64,000 nt of DNA from Nocardia terpenica (GCF_013186535.1 NZ_JABMCZ010000002.1:1488001-1552000); one strand, 5' to 3'. Numbered from the stretch's first letter, positions 7,447 through 16,060 are shown. Program-made: numbers and translations. The notes: generated from the letters alone by a model not told the origin.

Positions 7447-8160
7447 GTGATCACGATTCCCGGAATGCCGTCGTCGACCGAAATGCTGGAAACCCTCGCC
7501 GCAGCCGACCATCCGGTGATTCTCAACTTCTCCCGCGGCAAGGACTCCGTCGCCCTCTGGTTCGAGCTCGAAGCCCACGGCATCGACGTCATCCCGATAC
7601 ACAAGTCCATCGTCCCCGGACTGAAGTTCGTCCGAGACGACCTCGACCGCTACGAGCAGCGGTTCGACACCCGCATCATCGACCTGCCAGCAGATGCGTT
7701 CTGGCGGATGCTCGACGCCTTCGTATTCCAGCCACCGGACCGATGCGCCATCATCGAAGCCGCCAACCTGTGGGTACCCACCCGCGAAGAATGGGACATT
7801 CTAATGCGGGAGGAATATGCCACACCAGGAACCTGGATCGCTGATGGCGTGCGAGCATCCGATTCCGCCCAGCGGATGATGGCGTTCAAACGGTGGGGGC
7901 CGGTGAAAAACCGCACCCGCCGCCAGTCCCCGATATGGGACTGGACGACGAAAGAAGTCTGGGCTCGGATCAAGCGTGAAGGCTGGCTCATGGGACCGGA
8001 TTATCAAATGTTCGGCCGCAGCCTCGACGGAATCCGCTACGACTACCTCGGACCGATCCGCGATTTCTATCCCGACGACTACGAAACAATTCTCCGCTGG
8101 TTCCCACTCGCAGAGTTGGAGATCTTCCGCGCCGAGGTGATGAATGCCGCTGTCCGATGA
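7447..8160 (+). CDS. PAPS-reductase-like (PP-loop) protein
   Basis: 237 residues. LNFSRGKDSVALW (residues ~24-36) is the PP-loop SGGKDS variant that binds the ATP/PAPS pyrophosphate. The fold continues with the strand/helix pairs of the PAPS-reductase/DndC superfamily. The GTG start at 7447 has GGAG seven bases upstream; ATG 7465 is an alternative. Actinophages often place such genes just before the terminase; the true substrate (sulfation, nucleic acid modification or adenylation) is not known. The stop overlaps the next gene by 17 bases. Confidence 0.8.
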   Translation: MITIPGMPSSTEMLETLAAADHPVILNFSRGKDSVALWFELEAHGIDVIPIHKSIVPGLKFVRDDLDRYEQRFDTRIIDLPADAFWRMLDAFVFQPPDRCAIIEAANLWVPTREEWDILMREEYATPGTWIADGVRASDSAQRMMAFKRWGPVKNRTRRQSPIWDWTTKEVWARIKREGWLMGPDYQMFGRSLDGIRYDYLGPIRDFYPDDYETILRWFPLAELEIFRAEVMNAAVR

Positions 8161-8533
8161 GGCTCGAAACGCTCTGAAAGCGGGCAGAGCGAAAATGCAA
8201 GCCTCCCGCGAGGAAGTCACGGCCGCCTTGAACAGGCAACCGCACCCTGATCCGCTCGCGAACGTCCGCGACGAGTCCACCGGTAGCCTCGAAGGCGACA
8301 CGAAAGCGATGCTCAACGCGCTCGGCAAGGGGCTATCCGGGGCCAGCAAGGACTGGGCGGCCAAATTCGCCGCCATGAACGACTCCGAGTACTGGTTCGC
8401 GATCTGCTTCCGCAGCCGCGCCCAAAAGGAAAGGTTCCTCCGCGAAGCCGGGTTGCTGCAGCTCGGCGACAAGTACATCGACGGCGAAAAAGCCGCACGC
8501 ATCCTCGGCATCGACCTCGACTCCGGCGAGTAA
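8144..8533 (+). CDS. Hypothetical protein coupled to the PAPS-reductase-like gene
   Basis: 129 residues. The N-terminal half is basic and helical; the C-terminal block EYWFAICFRSRAQKERFLRE ... KYIDGEKAARILGI looks like a compact conserved domain. It starts inside the end of the PP-loop gene, so the two are probably made together. No function can be assigned. Confidence 0.65.
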   Translation: MPLSDEARNALKAGRAKMQASREEVTAALNRQPHPDPLANVRDESTGSLEGDTKAMLNALGKGLSGASKDWAAKFAAMNDSEYWFAICFRSRAQKERFLREAGLLQLGDKYIDGEKAARILGIDLDSGE

Positions 8534-8555
8534 CCAACCCGAGCCATTCTCTGAT

Positions 8556-8586
8556 CGCCCTCACCGGCCCGCCGCCGGTGAGGGCG
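8556..8586 (+). terminator. Perfect 13-bp hairpin
   Basis: CGCCCTCACCGGC (8556-8568), loop CCGCC, GCCGGTGAGGGCG (8574-8586), 23 bases after the stop at 8533. No T-run, as usual for actinobacteria. Confidence 0.7.
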
Positions 8587-8617
8587 TTCGCATGCATCCA
8601 GGAAGGAGGGAAACCCC

Positions 8618-8740
8618 ATGGCAGCCAACCGTTTCACCGGCGCCGGTCGCCGACTGGGCCGCGTCAACCGGTCCACCACCGGCCTGCGCGGCAGCCGCCA
8701 GGCCGCGGCCGCGGGCCGCGCATCCCTGAGCGGCTCGTAA
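8618..8740 (+). CDS. Small basic phage protein
   Basis: 40 residues, Arg/Gly/Ala/Ser rich (MAANRFTGAGRRLGRVNRST...), with an excellent ribosome-binding site (AAGGAGGG, 7 bases before ATG). It stands alone between two strong hairpins immediately before the terminase genes. Likely nucleic-acid binding by charge; no family recognised. Confidence 0.6.
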   Translation: MAANRFTGAGRRLGRVNRSTTGLRGSRQAAAAGRASLSGS

Positions 8741-8749
8741 TCCGCGCCG

Positions 8750-8789
8750 CTGGCCATCCCTGCCAGCCCGGACCGGCAGGGATGGCCAG
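8750..8789 (+). terminator. Perfect 15-bp hairpin before the terminase genes
   Basis: CTGGCCATCCCTGCC (8750-8764) and GGCAGGGATGGCCAG (8775-8789), 10-nt loop. Second strong hairpin in 240 bases; together with 8556-8586 it may isolate or attenuate transcription into the late operon. Confidence 0.65.
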
Positions 8790-8815
8790 CAGACATCGAC
8801 TCCGACGAGGTGACC

Positions 8816-9157
8816 ATGACCGCTGCGGACTTCCCCGTAATCCCCCTGCGCCGCGCGTCACAGACACCGATGGCGGCGTCGACCGGGGCACCGGAGCCGC
8901 CTGAATGGCTGACCGAGCTGGGCCGCCAGGTATGGCAGCAGCTGGCCTCGCGGATCGAGCTGACACCTACCGCCCTCGGTGAATTCGCCTGCTACTGCGA
9001 AGCATTGGCCGAGTTCCAGGAGTCCACGCAACTCCTGTCCGAGACCGGGCTGCTGATCGTCGACGCCAACGGCGCACCGGTTCTCAACCCCATCTCGGCG
9101 GTGCGTGACCGGGCCGACCGCAAGATTGCGGCCTGGGCGGCGAGGTTCCGCACCTGA
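8816..9157 (+). CDS. P27-family terminase small subunit
   Basis: 113 residues from ATG 8816 (GAGG six bases upstream; GTG 8810 is an alternative). P27-type features: P-x-W-L-T-E-L-G-R-Q-V-W (residues ~30-43), a central ALGEFACYCEALAEFQ helix, then GLLIVDANGAPVLNPISAVR. Small subunits recognise the packaging site and load the large subunit. The stop overlaps the next ATG (TGATG). Confidence 0.8.
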   Translation: MTAADFPVIPLRRASQTPMAASTGAPEPPEWLTELGRQVWQQLASRIELTPTALGEFACYCEALAEFQESTQLLSETGLLIVDANGAPVLNPISAVRDRADRKIAAWAARFRT

Positions 9158-9717
9158 TGCCGCCGAAGCCCAGAAACGCCCGCTCGAAGAGATCCGGGGC
9201 GCGGGGTGGGTCCGGCAAGATCACCGACACCGGCAGGCAACGCATCATCGACCTGCACGCCGTCGGGAAGGGCCGCAACCAGATCGCCGCCGAACTCGGC
9301 GTCGACCCGCGCACCATCACCTACTGGGCGAATAAGCTCGGCCTGCGGTTCGACCAAGCCATCACCGCCGAGGCGACAGCCGCCCGTCTCGAGCAACTGA
9401 AGGGCCGCCGCCTCGACATGGCCGAGATGATCGCCGCCCGCATCGATGACCTGCACGAGCGGCTCTGGAGCCCGCATACCACCTACGAACGCGGCGACGG
9501 CGAACTGATCCCGGTCACACTGCCCCTGCCACCACTGCGGGACCTCCGCGACGGCTACACCGCCCTGTCGCTGGCGCTGCGCAGCCTCACCGAGCTGGTC
9601 AACAGCCAAGCCAACGAGACTGTCGCCGCCGACCGCTCCATGCTGGCCGACCTTGCCCGCAACCTGAAGTCCGCGGTCGAGGCCGACCACGCTCGAGGGG
9701 AACCGACACCGGAATGA
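9157..9717 (+). CDS. Helix-turn-helix protein, second terminase-small-like subunit
   Basis: 186 residues. A basic N-terminus is followed by a clear HTH (ITDTGRQRIIDLHAVGKGRNQIAAELGVDPRTITYWANKLG, residues ~22-62) and a long helical C-terminus. Its position between the P27 protein and the large terminase suggests it takes part in DNA recognition for packaging. Overlaps both neighbours by one and four bases. Confidence 0.7.
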   Translation: MPPKPRNARSKRSGARGGSGKITDTGRQRIIDLHAVGKGRNQIAAELGVDPRTITYWANKLGLRFDQAITAEATAARLEQLKGRRLDMAEMIAARIDDLHERLWSPHTTYERGDGELIPVTLPLPPLRDLRDGYTALSLALRSLTELVNSQANETVAADRSMLADLARNLKSAVEADHARGEPTPE

Positions 9718-11048
9718 ACCGTCTGCTGGAAGATCTGCCGATCTCACGTAAGCAGGCGGTCAGCATCGTCGAAGCCGACGCTCGGGCGAACGTGTGGGAC
9801 GGCGCGATCCGCTCCGGCAAGACCATCTCCTCCATCCTGCGGTGGCAGATGTTCGTCGCCGACCCACCGCCCGGCGGACAGCTGATCATGGTGGGCCGCA
9901 CCCGAGATAGCCTGGCCCGCAACGTCATCGAGCCCATGCGCGACCCAGCGCTGTTCGGGCCACTCGCCTACCGCGTCTCCTACACCGTCGGGGCGGGCAC
10001 CGCGAACATCCTGGGCCGCCGCGTCTACGTCCTCGGCGCATCCGACGTGAAAGCGGAGAAGTCGCTGCGCGGCCTAACCGTCGCCGGGGCCTACCTCGAC
10101 GAGATCACCGTCATCCAGGAGGATTTCTTCAAGCAGGTCTTGGGCCGCATGAGCCTGGACTCCTCGAAGTTGTTCGGCACCACCAACCCCGACTCACCGA
10201 ATCACTGGCTGAAGAAGGACTATCTCGACCGCATCCGGTCCGGGCAGCTCCCGGACTGGCGCACCTGGCGATTCACTCTCGACGACAACCCGGCACTGTC
10301 GGAGGAGAAGAAGAACCAGTACAAGCGTGAGTACACCGGCCTGTGGTATCGGCGGTTCGTGCTCGGCGAATGGGTGGCCGCCGACGGCGCGGTCTACGAC
10401 TCGTGGGACGAGACCCGGCATGTGATCGCCTGGGATCGGTTGCCGGTCATGCAAGACGTGGTCGCTGTCGGCGTCGATTACGGCACCACCAACCCCACCA
10501 GCGCGATCCTGCTCGGCGTCGGCGTCGACGGCGTGCTCTACCTGATCGACGAATACCGATACCAGGCATCCAGCGACGCCGCCCGGCTCACCGACGGCCA
10601 GCTGTCGGCCCAGATCCGGACATGGCTTGCCGCACAGCATTTGCCGCCGCACCCGGCCACCGGGCACGTGCAGGCGAGCGCACCAGGCGCGATCGTCGTC
10701 GACCCGGCCGCTGCCTCCTTCCGCGTGCAACTGCGCGAAGACGGCGTACTGACCGCGGCCGCCGACAACGACGTGCTGTACGGGATCCGGCTCGTCTCGT
10801 CGCTCCTGGGCGCAGGGAAGCTGCGGGTATCCACCCGCTGCACCGGATTCCTGTCCGAAGTCACCGGCTACAGCTGGGATTCCAAGGCCACCGAACAGGG
10901 CATCGACGCACCGATCAAGGTCGCTGACCACTCCTTGGATGCCGCCCGCTACGCCATCGCCACCACCGAACGCCGCTGGCGACCCTACATCGACTTCGCT
11001 GCCGAGCCCCGGCCGCCCAACCACGATCGAGAGGGGGTGACCCCGTGA
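9714..11048 (+). CDS. terL: Terminase large subunit (packaging ATPase/nuclease)
   Basis: 444 residues. Walker A GAIRSGKT at residues 30-37 and Walker B GAYLDEI near 125-130 define the ATPase; the C-terminal nuclease half begins at about residue 245 (VVAVGVDYGTTNPTSAILLG, the first acidic nuclease strand). This is the PBSX/Terminase_3 type, usual length. It powers DNA translocation into the prohead. ATGA overlap with the preceding gene. Confidence 0.95.
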   Translation: MNRLLEDLPISRKQAVSIVEADARANVWDGAIRSGKTISSILRWQMFVADPPPGGQLIMVGRTRDSLARNVIEPMRDPALFGPLAYRVSYTVGAGTANILGRRVYVLGASDVKAEKSLRGLTVAGAYLDEITVIQEDFFKQVLGRMSLDSSKLFGTTNPDSPNHWLKKDYLDRIRSGQLPDWRTWRFTLDDNPALSEEKKNQYKREYTGLWYRRFVLGEWVAADGAVYDSWDETRHVIAWDRLPVMQDVVAVGVDYGTTNPTSAILLGVGVDGVLYLIDEYRYQASSDAARLTDGQLSAQIRTWLAAQHLPPHPATGHVQASAPGAIVVDPAAASFRVQLREDGVLTAAADNDVLYGIRLVSSLLGAGKLRVSTRCTGFLSEVTGYSWDSKATEQGIDAPIKVADHSLDAARYAIATTERRWRPYIDFAAEPRPPNHDREGVTP

Positions 11049-11125
11049 TCACCATCGTCGACGACATCCTGAAGCTGGCCGCTGACCTGCTGCCGATCCT
11101 GCTGCCCGCGCTCGGGAGTGCCTGA
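11045..11125 (+). CDS. Very small hydrophobic peptide
   Basis: 26 residues, VITIVDDILKLAADLLPILLPALGSA, from GTG 11045 overlapping the terL stop (GTGA). One hydrophobic helix. Supported only by coupling and codon bias; no family. Confidence 0.4.
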   Translation: MITIVDDILKLAADLLPILLPALGSA

Positions 11126-11198
11126 CACACCCAAACTCCCAGAGCGGCACTGGGTTACCACTATGCCGTGCACAACTGGATAGCGCCGTCTCCCCGAA

Positions 11199-11231
11199 CC
11201 CGTCTCCCCGCAGCGGATCCGGGGAGACGGG
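11199..11231 (+). terminator. Perfect 12-bp hairpin after the terminase block
   Basis: CCCGTCTCCCCG (11199-11210), 9-nt loop, CGGGGAGACGGG (11220-11231). Confidence 0.7.
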
Positions 11232-11262
11232 CATCCCATCGACCGAAAGGCATCACCGGATC

Positions 11263-11427
11263 ATGGTGGCCTCCAGCCTGTTCCAGCTGCGTCACCACCT
11301 CGCACGAGCCTGCATCATCACCGGCCTGCGGATCGGGCGGCGCAGTCTCCCGGTATCGCCACCCCGCCCATGGTCACCGCGGGTGCCCGCGGTGGCGTCC
11401 GTGCCGACTTCGATCACCATCATCTAG
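11263..11427 (+). CDS. Possible small protein
   Basis: 54 residues (MVASSLFQLRHHLARACIIT...). GAAAGG lies 12 bases before the ATG. The first 30 residues look like a natural helix; the rest is Pro/Ser/Val rich. Without it this would be a 300-base gap between a terminator and the next gene. Weakly supported. Confidence 0.3.
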   Translation: MVASSLFQLRHHLARACIITGLRIGRRSLPVSPPRPWSPRVPAVASVPTSITII

Positions 11428-11439
11428 GAGGCAACGCTC

Positions 11440-11691
11440 ATGGACCGTGCGAATCGCACCGCGTCCGGCGCACCTACCGCCGACGCCCGCCAGAAGTTCG
11501 GGTTTTCCGACGGGTCGTTCCCGATCTGGGACCAAGCCAGCGCCGAAGACGCAATCAACCTGCGCCACAACGGGCACCGGCCGCCCGGCGCGGTACTCAA
11601 TCACGTCAACCGCTGGGCCAACGCCCACGGCAACACCGCCGTCCAGGACCAGGTCAAGATGGCGCGTGTCCGCGATGCCAAACGCAAGTGA
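11440..11691 (+). CDS. Small conserved phage head-region protein
   Basis: 83 residues. The core RQKFGFSDGSFPIWDQASAEDAINLRHNG resembles a motif (FPI-x-D-xx-S/H-A-xx-A-xx-L/R) seen in small actinophage proteins and in some head proteins. AGGAGG precedes the ATG by seven bases. Function unknown. Confidence 0.65.
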   Translation: MDRANRTASGAPTADARQKFGFSDGSFPIWDQASAEDAINLRHNGHRPPGAVLNHVNRWANAHGNTAVQDQVKMARVRDAKRK

Positions 11692-11697
11692 GGCCGG

Positions 11698-12120
11698 GTG
11701 AAGCATTGGCACCACCACCCCGGCGTCCGCACCGGCAACCAGCTCAGCTTCGGTGAACGCGCCGCCGACCTCATGCGCCACCACATGGGCAGCTGGGTGT
11801 TCGTGTTCGCGTTCTCCGCGGTCATGAGCGCCTGGATACTCACCAGCGGGCTCGGACACGATCTCTATCCGTACATCCTGCTCAACCTCGTACTGTCGAC
11901 ACTGGGCGCCCTCCAGGGGTCGATCATCCTGATCGCCCAGAACCGGGCCGACCAGATCGCCGCCGAGGTCGCCAAGCACACCCTCAACAACACCGAGACA
12001 CTTCGTACCGATGTGGCGACAACCAAGATCGATGTGCGAGTGTTGTCGGAGGCTATCGACCACGCCATCGACCTGCTCGAAGACCGTGCCGACGGTAAGG
12101 CACCCTCGTGGCGCAACTGA
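11698..12120 (+). CDS. DUF1003 membrane protein with His-rich N-terminus
   Basis: 140 residues from GTG 11698. Two transmembrane helices (WVFVFAFSAVMSAWIL, residues ~33-50, and YPYILLNLVLSTLGALQGSI, ~58-78) followed by IILIAQNRADQIAAE, the DUF1003 signature, then a coiled-coil-like tail. The N-terminus KHWHHH could bind metal ions. Its stop overlaps the start of the VIT-type transporter by 13 bases, so the two form a cassette. Not a virion part by any known family; a moron is inferred. Confidence 0.85.
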   Translation: MKHWHHHPGVRTGNQLSFGERAADLMRHHMGSWVFVFAFSAVMSAWILTSGLGHDLYPYILLNLVLSTLGALQGSIILIAQNRADQIAAEVAKHTLNNTETLRTDVATTKIDVRVLSEAIDHAIDLLEDRADGKAPSWRN

Positions 12121-12653
12121 CCCGCCGTAAACATCCAGGCGAACTGAACCGATTGCGCGCCGGAGTGCTCGGCGCCAACGACGGCATCGTGTCCGTTGCC
12201 GGGATTCTCACCGGCGTCGCCGCCGCCACCGATAACCGCACCACGATCCTCGCCACAGCGATCGCCGCTGTCGCGGCGGGAGCGGTGTCGATGGGACTCG
12301 GCGAATTCGTGTCGATGGCCGCGCAACGCGACAGCGAGCGAGAGTTGATCGCCACCGGCCGGATGCTGACCGACGACCTGGCCCGGCCATGGCAGGCCGC
12401 AGCCGCGTCAGCGGCGTCGTTCGCGTGCGGCGCGGCTCTGCCGCTGCTCGCGGTCCTCACCACGTCCGCTCGCTGGCGGGCGCTCGTAGTGGCGGTCGCC
12501 ACACTGGCGGCGCTGTCGCTGACCGGTGTGGTTTCGGCCCGGTTGGCTGGCACCCGTGTGGGCCGGTCCGCAGCCCGGGTCGTAGCCGGTGGCGCAGCTG
12601 CGATGGCACTGACCTGGACGGTAGGGCATCTCACCGGCGTATCCGGCCTCTGA
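12108..12653 (+). CDS. VIT1/CCC1-family iron/manganese transporter, short form
   Basis: 181 residues. RAGVLGANDGIVSVAGILTGVAAA (residues ~17-40) and VSMGLGEFVSMAAQRDSE (~63-80) are the two hallmark segments of the VIT/CCC1 family, which moves Fe2+/Mn2+ across membranes. Five hydrophobic segments are visible. The cytosolic metal-binding domain between TM2 and TM3 of plant VIT1 is missing, as in VIT-like (VTL/nodulin-21) proteins. Its place in a phage late operon between terminase and portal is unusual. Confidence 0.85.
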   Translation: MAQLTRRKHPGELNRLRAGVLGANDGIVSVAGILTGVAAATDNRTTILATAIAAVAAGAVSMGLGEFVSMAAQRDSERELIATGRMLTDDLARPWQAAAASAASFACGAALPLLAVLTTSARWRALVVAVATLAALSLTGVVSARLAGTRVGRSAARVVAGGAAAMALTWTVGHLTGVSGL

Positions 12654-12669
12654 CCTCGGAGAGCGAATC

Positions 12670-13086
12670 GTGTTGTCCCCCCTCACTCTGTGGCGCTGGC
12701 TGCGTGCCGAGCACGAAGCCACCCACCCGTTCCCTGTCCCCCGTTTCATCCTCGACATCCTGGAGATCCTCATGACCGTTCAAGACGACATCAACGCCCT
12801 CGCCACCGGCATCGCCACCGACGTGAAGACGCTCGGCGACGGATTCACCACACTGCATGCCAAGATCGCCGACCTGGAGAAGCAGCACGGTATCGACCTC
12901 ACCGAGCTGAAGAACGACGCTGCGGCACTGCACAACGTCGCCCAGGGCCTGGCTACTGCGATCGCTCCCGCGTCCCCGGCACCCGCCGAGCCCACACCCG
13001 CTCCGGTGGCGGGCACGCTCGCCGCCGGAGTCACGACAGGGCCAGCTGCCGACACCACTACGCCGACTCCGCCCGCTGCCTCCTGA
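12670..13086 (+). CDS. Coiled-coil phage protein with Pro/Ala tail
   Basis: 138 residues from GTG 12670 (GGAGAG six bases upstream). ATG 12772, also with GGAG six bases upstream, would give 104 residues starting MTVQDDINALATGIATDV and matches the usual start of short phage coiled-coil proteins. The middle is a heptad-type helix (IADLEKQHGIDLTELKNDAA), the end is Pro/Ala/Thr low complexity. Both starts may be used. Confidence 0.6.
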   Translation: MLSPLTLWRWLRAEHEATHPFPVPRFILDILEILMTVQDDINALATGIATDVKTLGDGFTTLHAKIADLEKQHGIDLTELKNDAAALHNVAQGLATAIAPASPAPAEPTPAPVAGTLAAGVTTGPAADTTTPTPPAAS

Positions 13087-13112
13087 CCCGTCTCCCCGCG
13101 TAGCTGGAGACC

Positions 13113-13216
13113 GCGGTTCCGGGAGCGTCACAACCCTTATCTACACCGAGGGCAAGCACCCCCATGACCCTCCTGCTCTGCGGGAGGCGAGGCCGTTGCT
13201 GCGCTCCCGGAACCGC
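13113..13216 (+). ncRNA. Possible structured RNA element upstream of the portal gene
   Basis: GCGGTTCCGGGAGCG (13113-13127) pairs perfectly with CGCTCCCGGAACCGC (13202-13216) across 74 nt, and the interior holds a further CCTCC...GGAGG hairpin. The arms are too far apart for an ordinary terminator. It may be a structured leader, an RNA processing site or a small RNA in the 170-base gap before the portal gene. Structure seen; function inferred. Confidence 0.4.
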
Positions 13217-13257
13217 CATGTCCTTCATCACTTCCCCGCTCGCTGATCGGAGCACAC

Positions 13258-14916
13258 GTGTTCGGCCTGTCGCTCGACCCCGACACCCCGCTGGTGCCGC
13301 AATACGGGTTGAACGCCGCCTACGCCTCGATAGGAATCCAATCCGACACCAGCCTTCCCCTGTCCGGTGCCCAATGGCCGCCGCAGCCATTCAACGTGGC
13401 GCAGAAGCAATTCCACGTCTGGTCGTCCTGGTACGCCAACGACATCGCCGAACTACAGAACATCTACATTCAGCAAAATCGCGTCAGGCCAACGGCTTTC
13501 AGCGGCGGCTTGGTCGGCCGCCTGCAAAAGTTCTTCTGGGGCCGTCCAAATTTGCAGAGCAACCCGCGGCTGCATGTGCCCGCCGCGTCGGATCTCGCGC
13601 GCACATCCGCCGATCTGTTGTTCGCCGAGCCGTGGACCATCACCCTCGCCCAGAGCGACACCGGCAACGCCGCGAAGGCCGATCCGCGCCTGCAGACCGT
13701 GTTCGGCGGTGACGACACCGTGGCCGCGATGTTGGAGGCCGCCGAGCTGGCCAGCGCCCTCGGCGGCGTCTATCTGCGCCTGTGGTGGGACACGTCCTTC
13801 GCCGACCGGGTGCTGATGGATTCGGTCGCCGCCGACGCCGCCGTCCCCGTGTGGCGGTACAACCAACTCGCCGCGGTCACCTTCTGGCGGGTCATCAGCA
13901 ACGACAACGGAACCTGGATCCGCCACCTCGAAAAGCACGTGCCCGGCCGCATCTTCCACGGCCTCTACGAAGGCGACCAGGGTCAGCTCGGGCGCCAGAT
14001 CCCGCTCACCGAATCACCAGAGACCGCCTGGGCGGCGGAGGTCGTCGGCACCGACGGCGGTATCGACACCGGTGTCGATCAGCTCACCGCCTGCTATGTC
14101 CCCAACGCACGCCCGAACCGGGTGTGGCGCAACACCCCTGGCCTGTCGGTGCTCGGCCGCTCCGACTACGACGGCCTCGAGCCACTGTTCGATAGCCTGG
14201 ATCAGGCGTACTCGTCGTGGATGCGCGACATCGAGCTCGGCAAAGCACGCCTGTTCGTCGACGAGAGCTTGTTGCAATCCCAAGGCCCCGGGTCGGGTGC
14301 CGCGTGGGACGGGGAACAGTCGATCTTCACCAAGCTGCGTGGCGGCCTCGGCACCATGGCGCAAGGCGCGACCGGCATTCAGGCCAACCAGTTCTCGATC
14401 CGCTGGCAGGAACACTCCCAGACGTGTGCCGAGCTGTTGAACACGATCCTGCGCGGCGCGGGGATCTCGACGGGCAGCTTCGCCGACACCGCGTTGACGG
14501 TCGGTGTACCAACCGCGACCGAGATCGACTCCCGCGACAACCTCAGCGAGAGAACCCGTACCAAGAAGATCAGCCTGTGGAAGGCCGCGGTCGGCCCGCT
14601 GATCCGCACCGGGATGCAGATCGATGACAGCCTGTTCGGCACCGGTGCAGCCCTGTCGGATATCCCCGAGATCCGGTTCCCGACACGGTCGATGCAGTCC
14701 CCGTCCGAGCTGTCGCAGACCTTGCAGTTGCTGGCACTGGCGCAGGCGATCTCGACCGAGCAGAAAGTGGTCGAACTGCACCCGAATTGGTCGGCCGAAG
14801 ACATCACCGCCGAAGTGGCCAGAATCAAAGCCGAGGCTGCCGCAACCGGATTCGTCGACGACGGCACCGCCCCACAGATCCCGCACGCCCTCCCCGTTCC
14901 CGCTGGCGGACGATGA
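13258..14916 (+). CDS. Portal protein
   Basis: 552 residues from GTG 13258 (GGAG 7 bases upstream). N-terminal half carries the portal clip/stem features (ARTSADLLFAEPWTI; GGVYLRLWWD ... VPVWRYNQLAAVTFW) and the C-terminal half the wing helices (RTRTKKISLWKAAVGPLI). Length and position between terminase and the MuF-like gene fit an SPP1 gp6-like portal, the dodecameric ring through which DNA enters. Confidence 0.9.
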   Translation: MFGLSLDPDTPLVPQYGLNAAYASIGIQSDTSLPLSGAQWPPQPFNVAQKQFHVWSSWYANDIAELQNIYIQQNRVRPTAFSGGLVGRLQKFFWGRPNLQSNPRLHVPAASDLARTSADLLFAEPWTITLAQSDTGNAAKADPRLQTVFGGDDTVAAMLEAAELASALGGVYLRLWWDTSFADRVLMDSVAADAAVPVWRYNQLAAVTFWRVISNDNGTWIRHLEKHVPGRIFHGLYEGDQGQLGRQIPLTESPETAWAAEVVGTDGGIDTGVDQLTACYVPNARPNRVWRNTPGLSVLGRSDYDGLEPLFDSLDQAYSSWMRDIELGKARLFVDESLLQSQGPGSGAAWDGEQSIFTKLRGGLGTMAQGATGIQANQFSIRWQEHSQTCAELLNTILRGAGISTGSFADTALTVGVPTATEIDSRDNLSERTRTKKISLWKAAVGPLIRTGMQIDDSLFGTGAALSDIPEIRFPTRSMQSPSELSQTLQLLALAQAISTEQKVVELHPNWSAEDITAEVARIKAEAAATGFVDDGTAPQIPHALPVPAGGR

Positions 14917-14931
14917 ACAGGATCAGCCGCA

Positions 14932-15906
14932 GTGACCGCACCGGCGCCCGTCGATACGCAATCGGTTACCGCTCAGGCGGAATCGTGGGAGCGTGCGTTG
15001 CTCGCGGCCGTTACCGCTGCCGTGCTGACCACGGTCCGGAACGGAACCGCGGCCCGATGGAGGCCAGAGCTGCGGTTGCACCGTGACCTGCACACAGTGA
15101 CCGCCACCATGACGCGTGCCATCGTGCTGGCAACCACAGACACGGTCCTCGGTGCGGCTGCCTCCGGGCACGCCGACGCTGTAGTCGAACTCGGCGACCA
15201 GCCACCGCATATCGTCCCGATCCCATGGTCGGCCACCGGCCACACCGCCGCTGCACACCGCGCTGTGCGGGCTGCGGGCCTGCATGCCGAGCAGTCGGCG
15301 CTGGGCGTCTACCGCCGGGTTGCGGCCGCGGTTGCCGCTCATTCGGCAGCCACCGAGGCCGCGCGCCTGGCGGTCGCGCAGCGTGTCCTGGACGGCGCCA
15401 CCACCAACGGTGTTGCCGCCCTGGTGGACCGGGCTGGACGAGCGTGGAGTTTGCCCGCCTACCTCGAGATGCTGGTCCGCACCCTAGCCACTCGGGCTCG
15501 TGTCGACGTTTTCACCGGGTCGCTGTCGGCTGCCGGTCATGACCTGGTGGTGGTCGGCACCTCGCCGCAGCCGTGCGAGGTGTGCGCGCCGTTCGAGGGC
15601 GCAGTGCTGTCGATCAGCGGTTTATCGGTCGATCCACCAGTGCTGTGCAACGTCGAGCACGCCCGCGAGGCGGGATTGTGGCACCCGAACTGTCGTCACC
15701 GCGTCAACCTGTGGAGTTCGGGCGGCGACGGGCTGGAACGTGGTCCGGGGCCGCGTGATTCCGCGTCGCCGGTCGGCGAGTGGGTACGCCGGTTGCGGCA
15801 GGCGCGCCGCCGCCGCGCGACCGCATTGTCCGCTTCCGCTTGGAATGTTGCGGATCAGCGAATCCGTGTCGTGCGCAACACCCTTCGGCAGCTGCGCCGC
15901 TCATAG
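14932..15906 (+). CDS. MuF-like minor head protein
   Basis: 324 residues from GTG 14932. The C-terminal domain has CEVCAPFEGAVLSI ... HPNCRHRVNLW (residues ~217-260), the conserved Cys pair and H-P-N-C-R-H of phage MuF/minor capsid proteins. The N-terminal half is helical and Ala-rich. Such proteins act in prohead assembly and are sometimes ejected with DNA. The Arg-rich end could contact DNA. 154 bases without a gene follow, containing no usable frame longer than 15 codons. Confidence 0.8.
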   Translation: MTAPAPVDTQSVTAQAESWERALLAAVTAAVLTTVRNGTAARWRPELRLHRDLHTVTATMTRAIVLATTDTVLGAAASGHADAVVELGDQPPHIVPIPWSATGHTAAAHRAVRAAGLHAEQSALGVYRRVAAAVAAHSAATEAARLAVAQRVLDGATTNGVAALVDRAGRAWSLPAYLEMLVRTLATRARVDVFTGSLSAAGHDLVVVGTSPQPCEVCAPFEGAVLSISGLSVDPPVLCNVEHAREAGLWHPNCRHRVNLWSSGGDGLERGPGPRDSASPVGEWVRRLRQARRRRATALSASAWNVADQRIRVVRNTLRQLRRS

Positions 15907-16060
15907 AAGTTTCCGTCCACTGCGCCTGGCCCGCACGGGGGACGGCCTGATGTCGCCGCCGATCGGCGGTATCTGTTCTGGTGACCCGAGACCCTGATGG
16001 TTTACGGGCTGCCGCCTTGTGTACAGGCGACGCCAGGAGCGCGCCAGAAAGGCAAATCCG

